A stretch of 64,000 nucleotides of DNA from Caryophanales bacterium UBA5455 (GCA_002427365.1 DIQT01000015.1:76600-140599); one strand, 5' to 3'; numbered from the stretch's first letter, positions 20,242-30,772 are shown. Made by a program: numbers and translations. Notes: generated by a model from the letters alone, not told the origin.

Positions 20242-22059
20242 ATGAGTCAAATAGACCAAAAAACATTGTTTGATGATATTGTCCGTCAGGCAAATATTGT
20301 TGATGTAATTAGTAGTTATATCAACGTTGAACGTCAAGGCCGAAACCATCGTGCGCTTTGTCCTTTTCATGATGATAAAAATCCTTCCTTAATGATTTCC
20401 GATGATAAACAAATTTTTAAATGCTTTGTTTGTGGTGAAGGTGGGAATGCTTTAACCTTTGTGCAAAAGTATGAAAAACTTAGTTATCGCCAAGCCGCCG
20501 TTAAACTGGCAAATTTAATTGGATATCGCGATGAACGGCTCGAAAACTTACAGAAGAAGTCGCCACTCCAAATTGAATTAAGTCCTTATTTTGAAGCAAT
20601 GAAGGATTTAGCGAGCTATTACCAATATGGTTTATTAACTGATGAAGGTAAGCAAGCGTATGATTATTTAAAAAACCGTGGGCTTAGTGATGAAATGATG
20701 AATAAGTATGGACTTGGTTATGCATTAAACACACCAGGGGCATCGCATGAATATTTAGTGAAAAAAGGCCATCTCGTCCGGGTTTTAGAAGATTTAGATT
20801 TATTTGTTGGTAGTGATAAAACGACTGATCGCCTCCATGGCCGCGTTATTTTTCCAATTACAGATATAAATGGCCAAACGATTGGTTTTAGTGGCCGGAT
20901 TTTATCAGGTGATAAAACACAAGCCAAATATTTAAACTCGAGTGAATCAAAAATCTTCCATAAAGGAACAATTTTATTTAATTTAGCGAATGCCGCGAAA
21001 GTGGCTAAGCGTGATGGCTATGTATATTTAGTCGAAGGATTTATGGATGTTTTTGCCCTTGATCATATTGGGATTAATTCCGCAGTAGCGTTGATGGGAA
21101 CAGCATTTAGTAAAGACCACATCCGTATTTTACGTCAATTAAATGTCGAAATTCGTTTAGCCCTTGATGGTGATGCCGCGGGGCAATTAGCGATGATGAA
21201 GGTCGCTAGCTTGCTTGATGAAGCAGGTTTAAAGTTTAAAATGGTTGATGCGGCTGGCGAAAAGCGTGATAGTGATGAAATTTATTTAGAATCCGGTTCC
21301 GATGCGTTATTAGCTTATTTAAATAACCTTATTACCTATCCTGAATTTGCGCTTAATTACTACGCAAATACGAATACTCTAACAAATTTAGCGGAACGCC
21401 GTGATTTTGTCGCGAAGATGATGCCAATTATTCAAAAAATTACTTCACCGTTAATTCGTGAAGAAATCTTAGCTAAATTAGCGAGTTTATCAGGCTTTGC
21501 TTTAGCGTCAATTAAACGGTCATATGAAAATTTTGCCGCGAAAAATGCGCAAGAAATAAGTGCCTATCCAAGTGATTACCATCCAGAACGCGAAACATTA
21601 CGCCGGTTTACAATGGCGGAACGGTATTTACTCCAAGCAATGATCGCTGATGAACGGGCGATTACATATTACGAACAACATATTAAATATTTTTATGATG
21701 ATATTTATCGGATAATCGCCGAATATTTACTCGATTATTACCATAAATATGAAAAACTTGAAATAGCGGGTGTTATTAACGATTTACAAAGTGCGGACAA
21801 TTTGCCATTACAAGAAGAAGTTATTCAAGAGTTTTCGACGCTTGCGCTTCAAAAAAATGTGCCAAATTATTCAATTGAAGCCATGGACGAATATAAAGCA
21901 GCGATCGATGAAGAACGGGAAGAAAAACTTGCAAAAATGCGCTTAGAAAATTTACAAAAAGGGAAAAGTGATGACGAAAAAGCCCAAATTTTTAATGATT
22001 ATTTAAAAGCGCGCGCAAAAGCCCAAATGATGAAGAAAAATTCGGACGGGGAGAGTTAA
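20242..22059 (+). CDS. dnaG: DNA primase DnaG
   Basis: Synthesises RNA primers at replication forks. 605 residues: a CHC2-type zinc domain (Cys40, His43, Cys61, Cys64), a catalytic TOPRIM core (LVEGFMDVFAL, then LDGDAAGQ) and a C-terminal helicase-binding part. ATG 20242 follows GGAAGGAGG. It heads the dnaG-rpoD operon; the downstream rpoD is duplicated. Confidence 0.97.
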   Translation: MSQIDQKTLFDDIVRQANIVDVISSYINVERQGRNHRALCPFHDDKNPSLMISDDKQIFKCFVCGEGGNALTFVQKYEKLSYRQAAVKLANLIGYRDERLENLQKKSPLQIELSPYFEAMKDLASYYQYGLLTDEGKQAYDYLKNRGLSDEMMNKYGLGYALNTPGASHEYLVKKGHLVRVLEDLDLFVGSDKTTDRLHGRVIFPITDINGQTIGFSGRILSGDKTQAKYLNSSESKIFHKGTILFNLANAAKVAKRDGYVYLVEGFMDVFALDHIGINSAVALMGTAFSKDHIRILRQLNVEIRLALDGDAAGQLAMMKVASLLDEAGLKFKMVDAAGEKRDSDEIYLESGSDALLAYLNNLITYPEFALNYYANTNTLTNLAERRDFVAKMMPIIQKITSPLIREEILAKLASLSGFALASIKRSYENFAAKNAQEISAYPSDYHPERETLRRFTMAERYLLQAMIADERAITYYEQHIKYFYDDIYRIIAEYLLDYYHKYEKLEIAGVINDLQSADNLPLQEEVIQEFSTLALQKNVPNYSIEAMDEYKAAIDEEREEKLAKMRLENLQKGKSDDEKAQIFNDYLKARAKAQMMKKNSDGES

Positions 22060-22114
22060 TCAAATGATTAATTTTCCGACGATAAATTTAAAATTATGAA
22101 AGGAAAAGTCACTA

Positions 22115-23485
22115 ATGGCAAGAAAAAAAGACGGTCCTTCAACATCAAAAAACCAGATGTTGAATAGTAAGATTTTAGTTAACGATGAACAATTTGAGAC
22201 ATTAGAAGATATTGTTCACCAGCTTGAAGAAAAAGCCAAAAATATTGGGTATATATTACAAGAAGATATTTTTGATATGACAAGTCATCTTGAATTAAGT
22301 GATGATGACCTTATTGGTTTAATTAATTATTTTAAAGAAAAAAATATCGAAGTTGATACGGATATCGATGAATTAGATATTGTAATACCCGATTTAGATG
22401 AACTAAAAGAAGAATTTCTCGGCGCAAATGAATCGGAGTTTAATTATGAATTTAATGAAGAAGACGAGCTTGAGGATGAAGCAACAAATTCATATCACTA
22501 TGAAGATGAAGAGTTAGACGACGAAAAGGATGAGGATGAAAGTAACGAAATTCCGATTAATTACCGTAAAGACACTTTCCGAATGGTTGATTCAGCGCAA
22601 AAATATTTCCATGATATTGGCAATCACCGCATTTTAACAAAAGATGAGGAAATTGCGCTCGCAAAAGAAATTGAAGCGGGGCGCGAAGCGAAAGCGCGTC
22701 TTGATGCGGGTGTTGGCCAAAAAGGCGATGATTTCTTAGTTTTTCAAGGTGATGCGGCGCGCGAAACATTAACAACATCGAATTTAAAACTTGTTGTAAG
22801 TTTTGCGAAAAAGTATACAAACCGCGGCTTACACTTATTAGATTTAATTCAAGAAGGTAACTTAGGTTTAATGCGGACAGTCGATAAGTTTGATTATCGG
22901 CTCGGCTATAAATTCTCAACATATGCATCATATTGGATTCGGCAATATATTACGCGGGCGATTCATGACCAAGCGCGGACAATCCGCATTCCGGTTCATA
23001 TGGTCGAAACGATTAATAAAATTAATAAAGTTGAAGGAATTTTATTTCAAGAATTAGGTCGAAATCCTAGCTACCAAGAAATAAGTGAAGCGATGGATGG
23101 CGAATATACGCCTGCACGAATTGAAGAAATTAAATTATTATCAATTACACCGCTAAGTTTAGATGTTCCCGTTGGTGAAGATGAAGAAAGTTTTATTGGT
23201 GACTTTGTCGAAGATAAAGACACGCTATCGCCCGTTGAATATACAAGCAATATTATGCAAACGGAGCAACTATATGAAATTATGGCGGATTGCCTCACCG
23301 ACCGCGAAGATATGGTCATTCGCTTACGGTACGGATTAGATAATAATTCCCCGATGACGCTTGAAGAAGTTGGTAAGGTATTTGGGGTAACGCGCGAAAG
23401 AATTCGCCAAATTGAAACAAAGGCGATTCGAAAAATGCGCGCGCCATCACGGTTAAAGCGAATGCAAGAATATCGTGGTGATTAA
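22115..23485 (+). CDS. RpoD-type sigma factor, paralog 1 (divergent -10 recognition)
   Basis: Group 1-like sigma-70. 456 residues: region 1.1-like N-terminus, an acidic stretch (about residues 100-145), region 1.2, then regions 2-4. Region 2.3/2.4 reads STYASYWIRQYITRAIHDQ. Tyr273 replaces the first Trp of the invariant WW pair (E. coli W433), Tyr278 replaces Ala438 and His284 replaces Ala444. His and Glu of PVHMVE, used for extended -10 contact, and the region 4.2 helix VTRERIRQIE are intact. It shares with the next gene an insert containing GDDFLVF (residues 204-210) not found in usual RpoD, indicating a recent duplication. The canonical copy is probably the second; this one could be a specialised or alternative primary sigma. 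Confidence 0.9.
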   Translation: MARKKDGPSTSKNQMLNSKILVNDEQFETLEDIVHQLEEKAKNIGYILQEDIFDMTSHLELSDDDLIGLINYFKEKNIEVDTDIDELDIVIPDLDELKEEFLGANESEFNYEFNEEDELEDEATNSYHYEDEELDDEKDEDESNEIPINYRKDTFRMVDSAQKYFHDIGNHRILTKDEEIALAKEIEAGREAKARLDAGVGQKGDDFLVFQGDAARETLTTSNLKLVVSFAKKYTNRGLHLLDLIQEGNLGLMRTVDKFDYRLGYKFSTYASYWIRQYITRAIHDQARTIRIPVHMVETINKINKVEGILFQELGRNPSYQEISEAMDGEYTPARIEEIKLLSITPLSLDVPVGEDEESFIGDFVEDKDTLSPVEYTSNIMQTEQLYEIMADCLTDREDMVIRLRYGLDNNSPMTLEEVGKVFGVTRERIRQIETKAIRKMRAPSRLKRMQEYRGD

Positions 23486-23548
23486 ATTAGAAAATAAGGT
23501 AATAACAACTACTTATTTGAAAATATATAACAAGAGAGGGTTAAAAAT

Positions 23549-24955
23549 ATGGGAAAAAAGAAAAAGAACGAAGATATCGAATTTCTCGATGATGATGAGT
23601 TAGAAACAGAATCCTTTGAAGATGAAGATGATATTGACACATTAGCATTTGATTTAGATGATGAATTAGAAGAACTCGCAAAAGGTAAAAGTAAAATTTC
23701 TAAAACGCTTACTAATTTACAAACATTAGATGAAATTAAGGAAGATTTATTAAAGCTTGGCAACAAACGCGGTTTTTTACTCCAAGAAGAAATTTTGGAT
23801 GCGGTTCGCCACGTTGAATTAAGTGATGAAGAATTCGACGAATTAATGGATTATTTCCGCGAAAATGATATCGATGTCGACACCGAAGAGGAAGAAAACG
23901 ACGAATTTGCTTTCACCGAAGATGATGAAGAAGATGATGACGATGAAGTTCACGATTCTTTCTATGATGATGAAGAGGAAGATGACGATGAATTCGAGTT
24001 TTCATCAATGGAAAAAGTTCAAGCGGCGGCGACCGATGATATTAAAACAACCGATCCAGTTAAACAATATTTCCAAGATATTGGCAAATACGTTTTATTA
24101 ACCGCTGAGGAAGAAGTTTTAATTGCCAAACGGATTGAAATTGGCCGTGAAGCTGAAATTCGAATTAGCATTGGCGAAGAAGAACCCGGCGATGATTTCC
24201 TTGTGTTTGACGCAAATGCCGCGCGCGATGAAATGATTGTTGCGAACTTACGGTTAGTCGTTAATATTGCTAAACGGTATTTAAACCGGGGTTTAAGCTT
24301 CTTAGATTTAATTGAAGAAGGCAACTTAGGACTTATGAAAGCGGTCGAAAAGTTCGACTACACTAAAGGTTTTAAATTTTCAACGTATGCAACATGGTGG
24401 ATTCGTCAATCAATTACCAGAGCAATTGCGGACCAAGCGAGGACCATTCGAATTCCGGTCCATATGATTGAAACAATAAACAAAGTTTCGCGGGCCCAAC
24501 GGCAACTTGTTCAAGTTTTAGGAAGAGATCCGACCGCGGAAGAAATTTCCGAAAAACTTGAAGGAACGATGTCTGCCGACCGGATTCGCCAAATTCAACG
24601 CATTGCCGTCGAACCAATTAGTTTAGAAACCCCAATTGGTGAAGAAGGCGATAGTAATATTGGTGATTTTGTCGAAGATGAAACAAGTGTTACGCCAATT
24701 GACCATATTAACGATGTTTCGTTAGTGGAAAAAGTTTATGAAATTATGGAAGATACGTTAACGGACCGCGAAGCTGATGTTATCCGCTTACGGTATGGCT
24801 TAGATGGTAACCGGCCGGAAACCTTAGAAGAAGTTGGCAAACGCTTTGGGGTAACGCGTGAACGTGTCCGGCAAATTCAAGCAAAAGCAATTCGGAAAAT
24901 GCGTTCACCATCACGGTTTAAAAAATTAAAAGAATATTACGATGGAAATGAATAG
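23549..24955 (+). CDS. rpoD: Primary sigma factor RpoD (SigA), paralog 2
   Basis: Housekeeping sigma factor. 468 residues with region 1.1-like N-terminus, a long Asp/Glu tract (about residues 105-150), region 1.2 ([11 protein letters not shown]), region 2 with canonical [19 protein letters not shown], region 3 and region 4.2 [17 protein letters not shown]. One unusual point is LIEEGNLGL where LIQEGNLGL is usual. The shared GDDFLVF insert (from residue 214) links it to paralog 1. ATG 23549 has GAGAGGG upstream. It is 63 bp after paralog 1 and overlaps trmK by 14 bp, matching the B. subtilis dnaG-sigA-trmK order. Confidence 0.95.
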   Translation: MGKKKKNEDIEFLDDDELETESFEDEDDIDTLAFDLDDELEELAKGKSKISKTLTNLQTLDEIKEDLLKLGNKRGFLLQEEILDAVRHVELSDEEFDELMDYFRENDIDVDTEEEENDEFAFTEDDEEDDDDEVHDSFYDDEEEDDDEFEFSSMEKVQAAATDDIKTTDPVKQYFQDIGKYVLLTAEEEVLIAKRIEIGREAEIRISIGEEEPGDDFLVFDANAARDEMIVANLRLVVNIAKRYLNRGLSFLDLIEEGNLGLMKAVEKFDYTKGFKFSTYATWWIRQSITRAIADQARTIRIPVHMIETINKVSRAQRQLVQVLGRDPTAEEISEKLEGTMSADRIRQIQRIAVEPISLETPIGEEGDSNIGDFVEDETSVTPIDHINDVSLVEKVYEIMEDTLTDREADVIRLRYGLDGNRPETLEEVGKRFGVTRERVRQIQAKAIRKMRSPSRFKKLKEYYDGNE

Positions 24956-25604
24956 CAAGTTATCTTCTCGGCTCTTAGCAATTATTAAATATGTTGATCC
25001 TAGCGATATCGTTATCGATGTTGGTAGTGATCATGGTCAATTAGCAATCGAACTCGCTAGAAGTAATGCTGCACAACGCGTTTTAGCATCGGAAAATAAA
25101 CGTGGCCCCTTTAAAACTTTAGCAGCGGCGGTTAAACATAGCCAACTAACTAATTTAAACGTCATGTTAACCGATGGATTAAATAACATCCCAGCGGACA
25201 TAAATACGGTCATTATCGCCGGGATGGGTGGAGTAACGATTAATGAAATAATTACTCGAAAAACTGCACCAATTACACAAATAAAGAAACTTATTTTATT
25301 GCCGCATGGTGGTGCGCCGCTATTACGAAAAACAGCAAGTGAATTAGGTTTTTGCTTAATTGCCGAAGAAGTAATTAAGGATGATAACCACTTTTATGAG
25401 TTATTAGTGTTTGTTCCTGGAAGTATTACTTATACAAGCGACGAACTCCTCTTTGGCCCGATAAATTTACTTAAGCAATCTCCAAATTTTCGCTTAATGT
25501 GGGAAAAAGTTTATGAAGAAAATGAATATATCTTAGCAAAACCGCTTAACCCTAAGCGGCGAAAAGAAATCGAAGCACTCCAAGAAAGGATTAAAACATT
25601 ATGA
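24942..25604 (+). CDS. trmK: tRNA m1A22 methyltransferase TrmK
   Basis: SAM-dependent methyltransferase for adenine 22 of tRNA. 220 residues; motif I is [15 protein letters not shown] and motif IV-like IAGMGG. It begins inside the end of rpoD and ends with TGA in an ATGA overlap with nif3. This is one of only two TGA stops in the window. ATG 24948 is an alternative start two codons later. Confidence 0.92.
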   Translation: MEMNSKLSSRLLAIIKYVDPSDIVIDVGSDHGQLAIELARSNAAQRVLASENKRGPFKTLAAAVKHSQLTNLNVMLTDGLNNIPADINTVIIAGMGGVTINEIITRKTAPITQIKKLILLPHGGAPLLRKTASELGFCLIAEEVIKDDNHFYELLVFVPGSITYTSDELLFGPINLLKQSPNFRLMWEKVYEENEYILAKPLNPKRRKEIEALQERIKTL

Positions 25605-26377
25605 TTAGTTCACGTTCATTATTAATTAAGCTTGGGAAACGGTTTCCTCGCCACCTTGCACTTAAAAATCGTGATCCATACGTTGGTCATCAAGTTGGGC
25701 AAATGCCGTTAACGATTAGCAAAATTTTACTTTGTTTAGATTTTGATTTAACCGTGCTTGAAGAAGTAAAAATTCATCGGCCAGATTTAGTTATTACGCA
25801 TCACCCCTTTATTTATGGCTTAAAAGCAAAAGTCTTCGCTAATGACCCGGTTAAAGCGTTAATCGCGCAGCAAATGGAAGAAATGGGGATTCCAGTTTAT
25901 TCTTACCATACGAATTTTGATGAAGCAGCTGGTGGAATGAATGATGCGTTAGCTTTAGCGCTAGGATTAGAAAATATTACTCCGTTAGCTAGTGCCCCAA
26001 TGGCGCGCGGTGGTGAATTACCCACTCCCTTACCAATTGATAAATTTGCCAAGTTTGCGTTACGTGCATTAAACGTTGATTATGGGCTTTTAATTGATGA
26101 AGGAAGCGAAGTAATTCGGAAAGTGGCCATAATTGGTGGCGGTGGAAGTCGTTCATGGTATATCGCTAAAGACGAAGGGTATGATATTTATTTAAGCGGG
26201 GACGTTCCCCATCATGTCCGGCGTGATATCGTTGAAAGTCGCTATAATTATCTTGATTTACCGCATGAAGTCGAACGAATCTTTATGCCAACAATGAAAA
26301 AGATCCTCTTAGAAATCGATGAGGACCTCGAAATTGTTATCGTTAATCACGAACAACTACCAAAAGTTATTCGTTAA
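25601..26377 (+). CDS. Nif3/YqfO-like dinuclear metal protein
   Basis: Nif3-like interacting protein 1 / GTP cyclohydrolase I type 2-like family; function uncertain. 258 residues, the short form without the PII-like insert of B. subtilis YqfO (about 370). Metal-binding motifs: ITHHPFI, SYHTNFDEA and the C-terminal VNHEQ; SGDVPHH is also conserved. It is translationally coupled to trmK (ATGA overlap). Its 3' end overlaps the 3' end of the convergent ispH by 11 bp, with no terminator between them. Confidence 0.9.
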   Translation: MISSRSLLIKLGKRFPRHLALKNRDPYVGHQVGQMPLTISKILLCLDFDLTVLEEVKIHRPDLVITHHPFIYGLKAKVFANDPVKALIAQQMEEMGIPVYSYHTNFDEAAGGMNDALALALGLENITPLASAPMARGGELPTPLPIDKFAKFALRALNVDYGLLIDEGSEVIRKVAIIGGGGSRSWYIAKDEGYDIYLSGDVPHHVRRDIVESRYNYLDLPHEVERIFMPTMKKILLEIDEDLEIVIVNHEQLPKVIR

Positions 26378-27245
26378 ATTGTTTTAAATAGTCAATTACC
26401 GCATTTGTTAATTCAAGCGGTGAAGATGCGCCGGCGGCAACTCCGGCGTATTTTTTATTTTTAAGTTGTGCGGGGTTAATATCATTAACCGTTTGTATTT
26501 GATAAACATCCGCATTTGGATGACTAAGTTTGGCGACTTGGACGAGTTTTTTTGTGTTATTCGAATGAAATGAGCCAACAATATAAATAATATCAACATC
26601 GAGCGGAATATTTTTTACCGCATTTTGCCGTAATCGTGTCGCTGAGCAAATTTCATTTTCAATAATTGCTCCAGGCAGATAAGTTAAGATTTCATCATGG
26701 ATTTTCGCTAATTCATCAAGCGATAAAGTCGTTTGATTAATAACAACGGGCGTTAAATCGCTAATTTGTGCATAGTTAAAGGGCAAATTGATATCAAAAA
26801 GAAAAATATTCTCGGCATTAATTGATAATGCGGCTTTCGTTTCTGGGTGACCCGTTTGGCCAATATAAATAATTTGATGGTTATTATTTAATGCATTAAT
26901 AATAACATCATGGGTAACTTCAACTTTTGGACACGTCGCATCAACATAACTTAAACCGCGGTTACTAATCAGTTCTTCATAAACTTTTGGGTGACCATGC
27001 GCGGTAAAAATAATAATTGTATCATCGCTTACATGCCGTAAAAAGTCTTCATCCGCACTATTTGGGCGTTCTAATGTCGAAATTCCATGTTTTGCGAGAA
27101 ATTCAATAACAAATTCATTATGAACAAGCATCCCTAAAATTGCGACCGGATGGTTGGGATTATTTTTTTTCGTATCAAGGGCAATATTAATGGCCCGTAA
27201 GACACCTTCACAATAACCATGGGGATTACAAACGTGTACTTTCAT
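26367..27245 (-). CDS. ispH: 4-hydroxy-3-methylbut-2-enyl diphosphate reductase
   Basis: Iron-sulfur enzyme of the last MEP-pathway step, giving IPP and DMAPP. 292 residues. Three conserved cysteines: GYCEGV near the N-terminus, DATCPKV, and NEICSATRLRQ. EFLAKHG and SFHSNNTKKL are also typical. With dxs and ispG in the same window it shows a non-mevalonate isoprenoid route. Start ATG at 27245 with GAGGAAAA upstream and an extended -10 (TGG TATTAT, 27275-27267). It is divergent from the DEAD-box gene. Confidence 0.95.
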   Translation of the reverse strand: MKVHVCNPHGYCEGVLRAINIALDTKKNNPNHPVAILGMLVHNEFVIEFLAKHGISTLERPNSADEDFLRHVSDDTIIIFTAHGHPKVYEELISNRGLSYVDATCPKVEVTHDVIINALNNNHQIIYIGQTGHPETKAALSINAENIFLFDINLPFNYAQISDLTPVVINQTTLSLDELAKIHDEILTYLPGAIIENEICSATRLRQNAVKNIPLDVDIIYIVGSFHSNNTKKLVQVAKLSHPNADVYQIQTVNDINPAQLKNKKYAGVAAGASSPLELTNAVIDYLKQFNE

Positions 27246-27266
27246 AATAAATTTTCCTCAATGTTT

Positions 27267-27275
27267 ATAATACCA
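27267..27275 (-). promoter_or_regulatory. ispH promoter, extended -10
   Basis: On the minus strand TGG followed by TATTAT, 21 bp upstream of the ispH ATG. The divergent DEAD-box -10 TATAAT is only about 20 bp away (27295-27300), so the two promoters share the same short region. Confidence 0.55.
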
Positions 27276-27318
27276 TAAAAGATGATATTTACTGTATAAT
27301 AGAACAGGTGAAAAAAAT

Positions 27319-28650
27319 ATGAGTAATTTTAGTCAATTTGCCTTAGGCAAACCATTAGTCGAACAATTAAGTAAATTGGGTTATGTCGATTTGACCCCTG
27401 TTCAAGAAAAAGTCATCCCACGTGCCTTACGCGGGGAATCACTTGTTGTCAAAAGTGCGACCGGAACTGGGAAAACTCATGCTTTTTTAGTGCCTTTAAT
27501 TAATAAACTTGATTTAAATAACAAAAACCCGCAAGCGATCATCTTATCGCCTACGCGGGAACTTGCAAATCAAACATATAAATTTGCTCGGGAGTTATTA
27601 CCAATTTATCCAGAACTCCGAATTGCTTTTTTAGCGGGTGGGGAAGAAAAAAGTCGCAATAAAGATAAACTCGCGCTTAATCCGCAGCTTATTATCGCGA
27701 CACCAGGTCGCTTAAAAGATTTAGGCTTTGAAGATACGGTTACATCCTTAACAAGTGTGAAGACAATTGTTCTTGATGAAGCAGATATGCTCTTAGATAG
27801 TGGGTTTTTCACAATTATTGATGAAATCCTTGGAGCGTTATTATCGCCGCAAATTATGGTGTTTTCAGCGACAATCTCGCAAAATTTAACAAACTTAATT
27901 GCTAAATACTTAAAAACAAAGGAGATTATTGATTTAAGTGGGGATAGTCCAACCGCAAACTTAGTAAAACACTACGCAATTGATACACGTCATCAAGCGA
28001 AGGAACAAGTATTACTTGATTTTATTAAATGGCGGAATCCGTACTTTTTATTAATTTTTGCCTCAACCCGGAAAGATGTCCAAAAAATATATGAGTTTTT
28101 ATTAAATGCGGGGTATCAAGTTGGGACAATTCATGCGGATTTATCTTCGCGCGCGCGGAAAAACATGATGAAAAGAGTTCGAAACGATGAATTTCCAATC
28201 GTTGTTGCTTCCGATATGGCCGCTCGGGGTATTGATTTAGACCATGTAAGTGATGTATTAAATCTTGATCTACCAAATAACCTTGAATATTATTTTCATC
28301 GGGCGGGAAGAACTGGTCGCTATGATGAACAAGGAAGCGCTTGGACGCTTTATAATAAGGATAGTGCAAAGGTTATTGCCAAATTAGTGAATCAGGGTGT
28401 GGATTTTTCCTATTATGTTTATCAAAATGATGAATTTAAGGAAACAAGTAGCGCACCTGTTACGAAAAAAGAAAAGGTCGTAACAGCAGAACAAAAAGAA
28501 CTACAAACCAAAGTAAAACGAACAATTGGCTATACGCAAGGAAATAAAGTAAAGCCTGGTTATAAGAAAAAACGTCAACAAGCAGTTGCCAAAGTTGCTA
28601 AACAGCACGCTAAAGAGCAACGGCGGAAGCAAGTTAGACGTAAAAAGTAG
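27319..28650 (+). CDS. DEAD-box RNA helicase, CshB-like
   Basis: ATP-dependent RNA helicase. 443 residues: Q-motif region (LTPVQEKVIP), Walker A SATGTGKT, PTRELA, DEAD in VLDEADMLL, SAT, and HRAGRTGR (motif VI). The C-terminus is very basic (VRRKK end) and would bind RNA. In B. subtilis cshB lies just before nfo, as here, so CshB is the likely equivalent; it is linked to cold adaptation and rRNA/mRNA handling. Start ATG 27319 with AGGTGA upstream and a short leader from TATAAT at 27295-27300. Confidence 0.92.
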   Translation: MSNFSQFALGKPLVEQLSKLGYVDLTPVQEKVIPRALRGESLVVKSATGTGKTHAFLVPLINKLDLNNKNPQAIILSPTRELANQTYKFARELLPIYPELRIAFLAGGEEKSRNKDKLALNPQLIIATPGRLKDLGFEDTVTSLTSVKTIVLDEADMLLDSGFFTIIDEILGALLSPQIMVFSATISQNLTNLIAKYLKTKEIIDLSGDSPTANLVKHYAIDTRHQAKEQVLLDFIKWRNPYFLLIFASTRKDVQKIYEFLLNAGYQVGTIHADLSSRARKNMMKRVRNDEFPIVVASDMAARGIDLDHVSDVLNLDLPNNLEYYFHRAGRTGRYDEQGSAWTLYNKDSAKVIAKLVNQGVDFSYYVYQNDEFKETSSAPVTKKEKVVTAEQKELQTKVKRTIGYTQGNKVKPGYKKKRQQAVAKVAKQHAKEQRRKQVRRKK

Positions 28651-28665
28651 AAAAGGAGTAGTAAA

Positions 28666-29568
28666 ATGGGTGAATTAAAGTATATTGGCTGTCATGTTGG
28701 TTTATCAGCTCCGGATTTTTATTTAGGAACGGTTAAAGAAGCGTTAACCTATGGTGCGGATACATTTATGTTTTATACGGGCGCACCACAAAATTCGCGG
28801 CGGCGGCCCTTAGAAGAAATGAATATTGAACAAGGTCGGGCCTTAGTTAAGGAAATGGGTCTTAATGAAAAGAAACTCGTTGTCCATGCCCCGTATATTA
28901 TGAATTTAGGTAATACAACTAAACCTGGTTTATATGAGCTCTCAATTGAGTTTTTACAAAGTGAAATGGAACGAACGGCGGCTTTTGGGGCCGAACTATT
29001 AGTTTTACATCCAGGCGCGCATGTTGGGGCAGGAGCTGAAAAAGCGATTGATCAAATTGCAAAAGGGTTAAATGAAGTTCTTGATAACGATAAAACTGGA
29101 ACAATCATTTGTCTAGAAACAATGGCTGGAAAAGGGACTGAAGTTGGTCGATCATTTGAAGAAGTCGCAGAAATCATTAGTAAAATTAATAATAAAGCCC
29201 AAATTGGCGTTTGCTTCGATACATGCCACACAAATGATGCCGGCTATGATGTTCGTGACGTTGATGGCGTATTAAAACATTTTGATGAAACAATCGGCCT
29301 AAATTACTTACGAATTCTTCATTTAAACGATTCAAAAAACGAACGTGGAGCGAGTAAAGACCGCCATGAAAACATTGGCTATGGCACAATTGGCTTTGAA
29401 ACACTGAATAAATGGATTCATCATCCGTTATTAAAAGAAGTACCAAAGATTCTTGAAACCCCATATTTTAATGATAAACCACCATATAAATATGAGATTG
29501 AAATGTTAAGAAATGGTGAGTATGTTGAATCTTGGCGCGATCAATTAGGTAGTGAAGAAAGCAAATAG
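28666..29568 (+). CDS. nfo: Endonuclease IV (AP endonuclease)
   Basis: Cuts DNA 5' of abasic sites in base-excision repair. 300 residues of the AP2Ec TIM-barrel family. Metal ligands appear in [39 protein letters not shown] and HLNDSKN, with the DRHENIG loop. ATG 28666 follows AAAAGGAGTAG, 15 bp after the DEAD-box gene, so they form an operon. A bidirectional terminator follows. Confidence 0.96.
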   Translation: MGELKYIGCHVGLSAPDFYLGTVKEALTYGADTFMFYTGAPQNSRRRPLEEMNIEQGRALVKEMGLNEKKLVVHAPYIMNLGNTTKPGLYELSIEFLQSEMERTAAFGAELLVLHPGAHVGAGAEKAIDQIAKGLNEVLDNDKTGTIICLETMAGKGTEVGRSFEEVAEIISKINNKAQIGVCFDTCHTNDAGYDVRDVDGVLKHFDETIGLNYLRILHLNDSKNERGASKDRHENIGYGTIGFETLNKWIHHPLLKEVPKILETPYFNDKPPYKYEIEMLRNGEYVESWRDQLGSEESK

Positions 29569-29593
29569 TTTCGTCTAAAACAAATAAGTATAT

Positions 29594-29650
29594 AAAAAAG
29601 CCCTAATAATGTATTGAATATCTACTAGAATAATACTTTTAGGGCTTTTT
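29594..29650. terminator. Bidirectional terminator between nfo and ispG
   Basis: AAAAAGCCCTAA (29595-29606) pairs perfectly with TTAGGGCTTTTT (29639-29650). A second stem, GTATT/AATAC, lies inside. A-run on one side and T-run on the other serve both convergent genes. Confidence 0.9.
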
Positions 29651-29652
29651 GT

Positions 29653-30708
29653 TTAGATTTTGTCGATTTCTTCAATTAAAGCAGCGAGAGCGTCTTCCTC
29701 AAGGACCGTCCGAATTACTTCACCTTTTGAAAAAATTACCCAGCGGTTTTTTCCACCGGCAATTCCGATATCCGCTTGTTTAGCTTCGCCTGGGCCATTA
29801 ACAACACAGCCCATCACCGCGACACTAATTGGTTTATTAATTGTTTCAAGATGGTTTAAGACTTCGCTAGCGAGTTTTTCAACATTTACTTCCGTCCTTC
29901 CACATGTTGGACAACTTATTAAGGTTGGATAATTTGGATATAACTCTAAATCATGGAGTAACCGTTTTGCCGCAATGATTTCCTCTTCGGGTTCAGCGGT
30001 TAGAGAAATTCTAATTGTATCACCAATTCCTTCTAGAAGCATCGGCGCTAAGCCCGCAGCTGAGCGGATAATACCAATTTCTTTAGTTCCGGCTTCCGTT
30101 ATTCCTAAATGAAGGGGATAAGGGAAAGTAGAACTAGCTAAGCGATTTGCTTCGATCGTTAATAAAACATCGGTTCCTTTTAATGAAAGAGCAATATCAT
30201 AAAATTCATACTTTTCTAAGATGTCGACATGCTTTTTCGCACTAGCGACTAAATCCTCTGCGCTAAGTGGATGAGTACCATCATTAATTGTTTTATCAAC
30301 TGATCCTGAGTTAATCCCAATTCTAATGGGAACATGATGTTTTTTCGCTGCTTCCACGACTTTTTCCACATTTTCTTCTTTACCGATGTTGCCGGGGTTA
30401 ATTCTTACCCCATCAACACCAGCTTCAATCGCCGCTAACGCAAGCCGATAATCAAAGTGAATATCCGCGATTAAGGGGATGGCGACTAGCTTTTTTATTT
30501 CTTTAATCGCTAAGGCGTCTTTTTCATCCATTACGGACAGCCGCATTGTTTCCGCACCTAAGCTCGCACACCGATTAATTTGGGCAGCGACTTCATTAAT
30601 TCGTTCCGTTTTAATGTTACACATTGATTGAATTACAACTTTATTTTGTCCGCCAACTTGCAAATTTCCAAGTTTGACAGGCCGAGTTTTGCTTCTAAGA
30701 TTCATCAT
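29653..30708 (-). CDS. ispG: 4-hydroxy-3-methylbut-2-en-1-yl diphosphate synthase
   Basis: Iron-sulfur enzyme of the MEP pathway making HMBPP, the IspH substrate. 351 residues. N-terminal TIM barrel (MCNIKTERI, DIHFDYRLAL, GVRINPGNIG). C-terminal cluster cysteines in SCPTCGRTEVN and GCVVNGPGEA. I chose the ATG at 30708 (GAGG 5 bp upstream, MMNLRSKTRPV) because the longer frame adds residues not seen in the family. It is divergent from rpmG. Confidence 0.95.
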   Translation of the reverse strand: MMNLRSKTRPVKLGNLQVGGQNKVVIQSMCNIKTERINEVAAQINRCASLGAETMRLSVMDEKDALAIKEIKKLVAIPLIADIHFDYRLALAAIEAGVDGVRINPGNIGKEENVEKVVEAAKKHHVPIRIGINSGSVDKTINDGTHPLSAEDLVASAKKHVDILEKYEFYDIALSLKGTDVLLTIEANRLASSTFPYPLHLGITEAGTKEIGIIRSAAGLAPMLLEGIGDTIRISLTAEPEEEIIAAKRLLHDLELYPNYPTLISCPTCGRTEVNVEKLASEVLNHLETINKPISVAVMGCVVNGPGEAKQADIGIAGGKNRWVIFSKGEVIRTVLEEDALAALIEEIDKI

Positions 30709-30772
30709 TTTTTCCTCATCTATAATAATATAGCATTTTACTTTGTTTTTCAGTTGTAAATGCACATAAATT

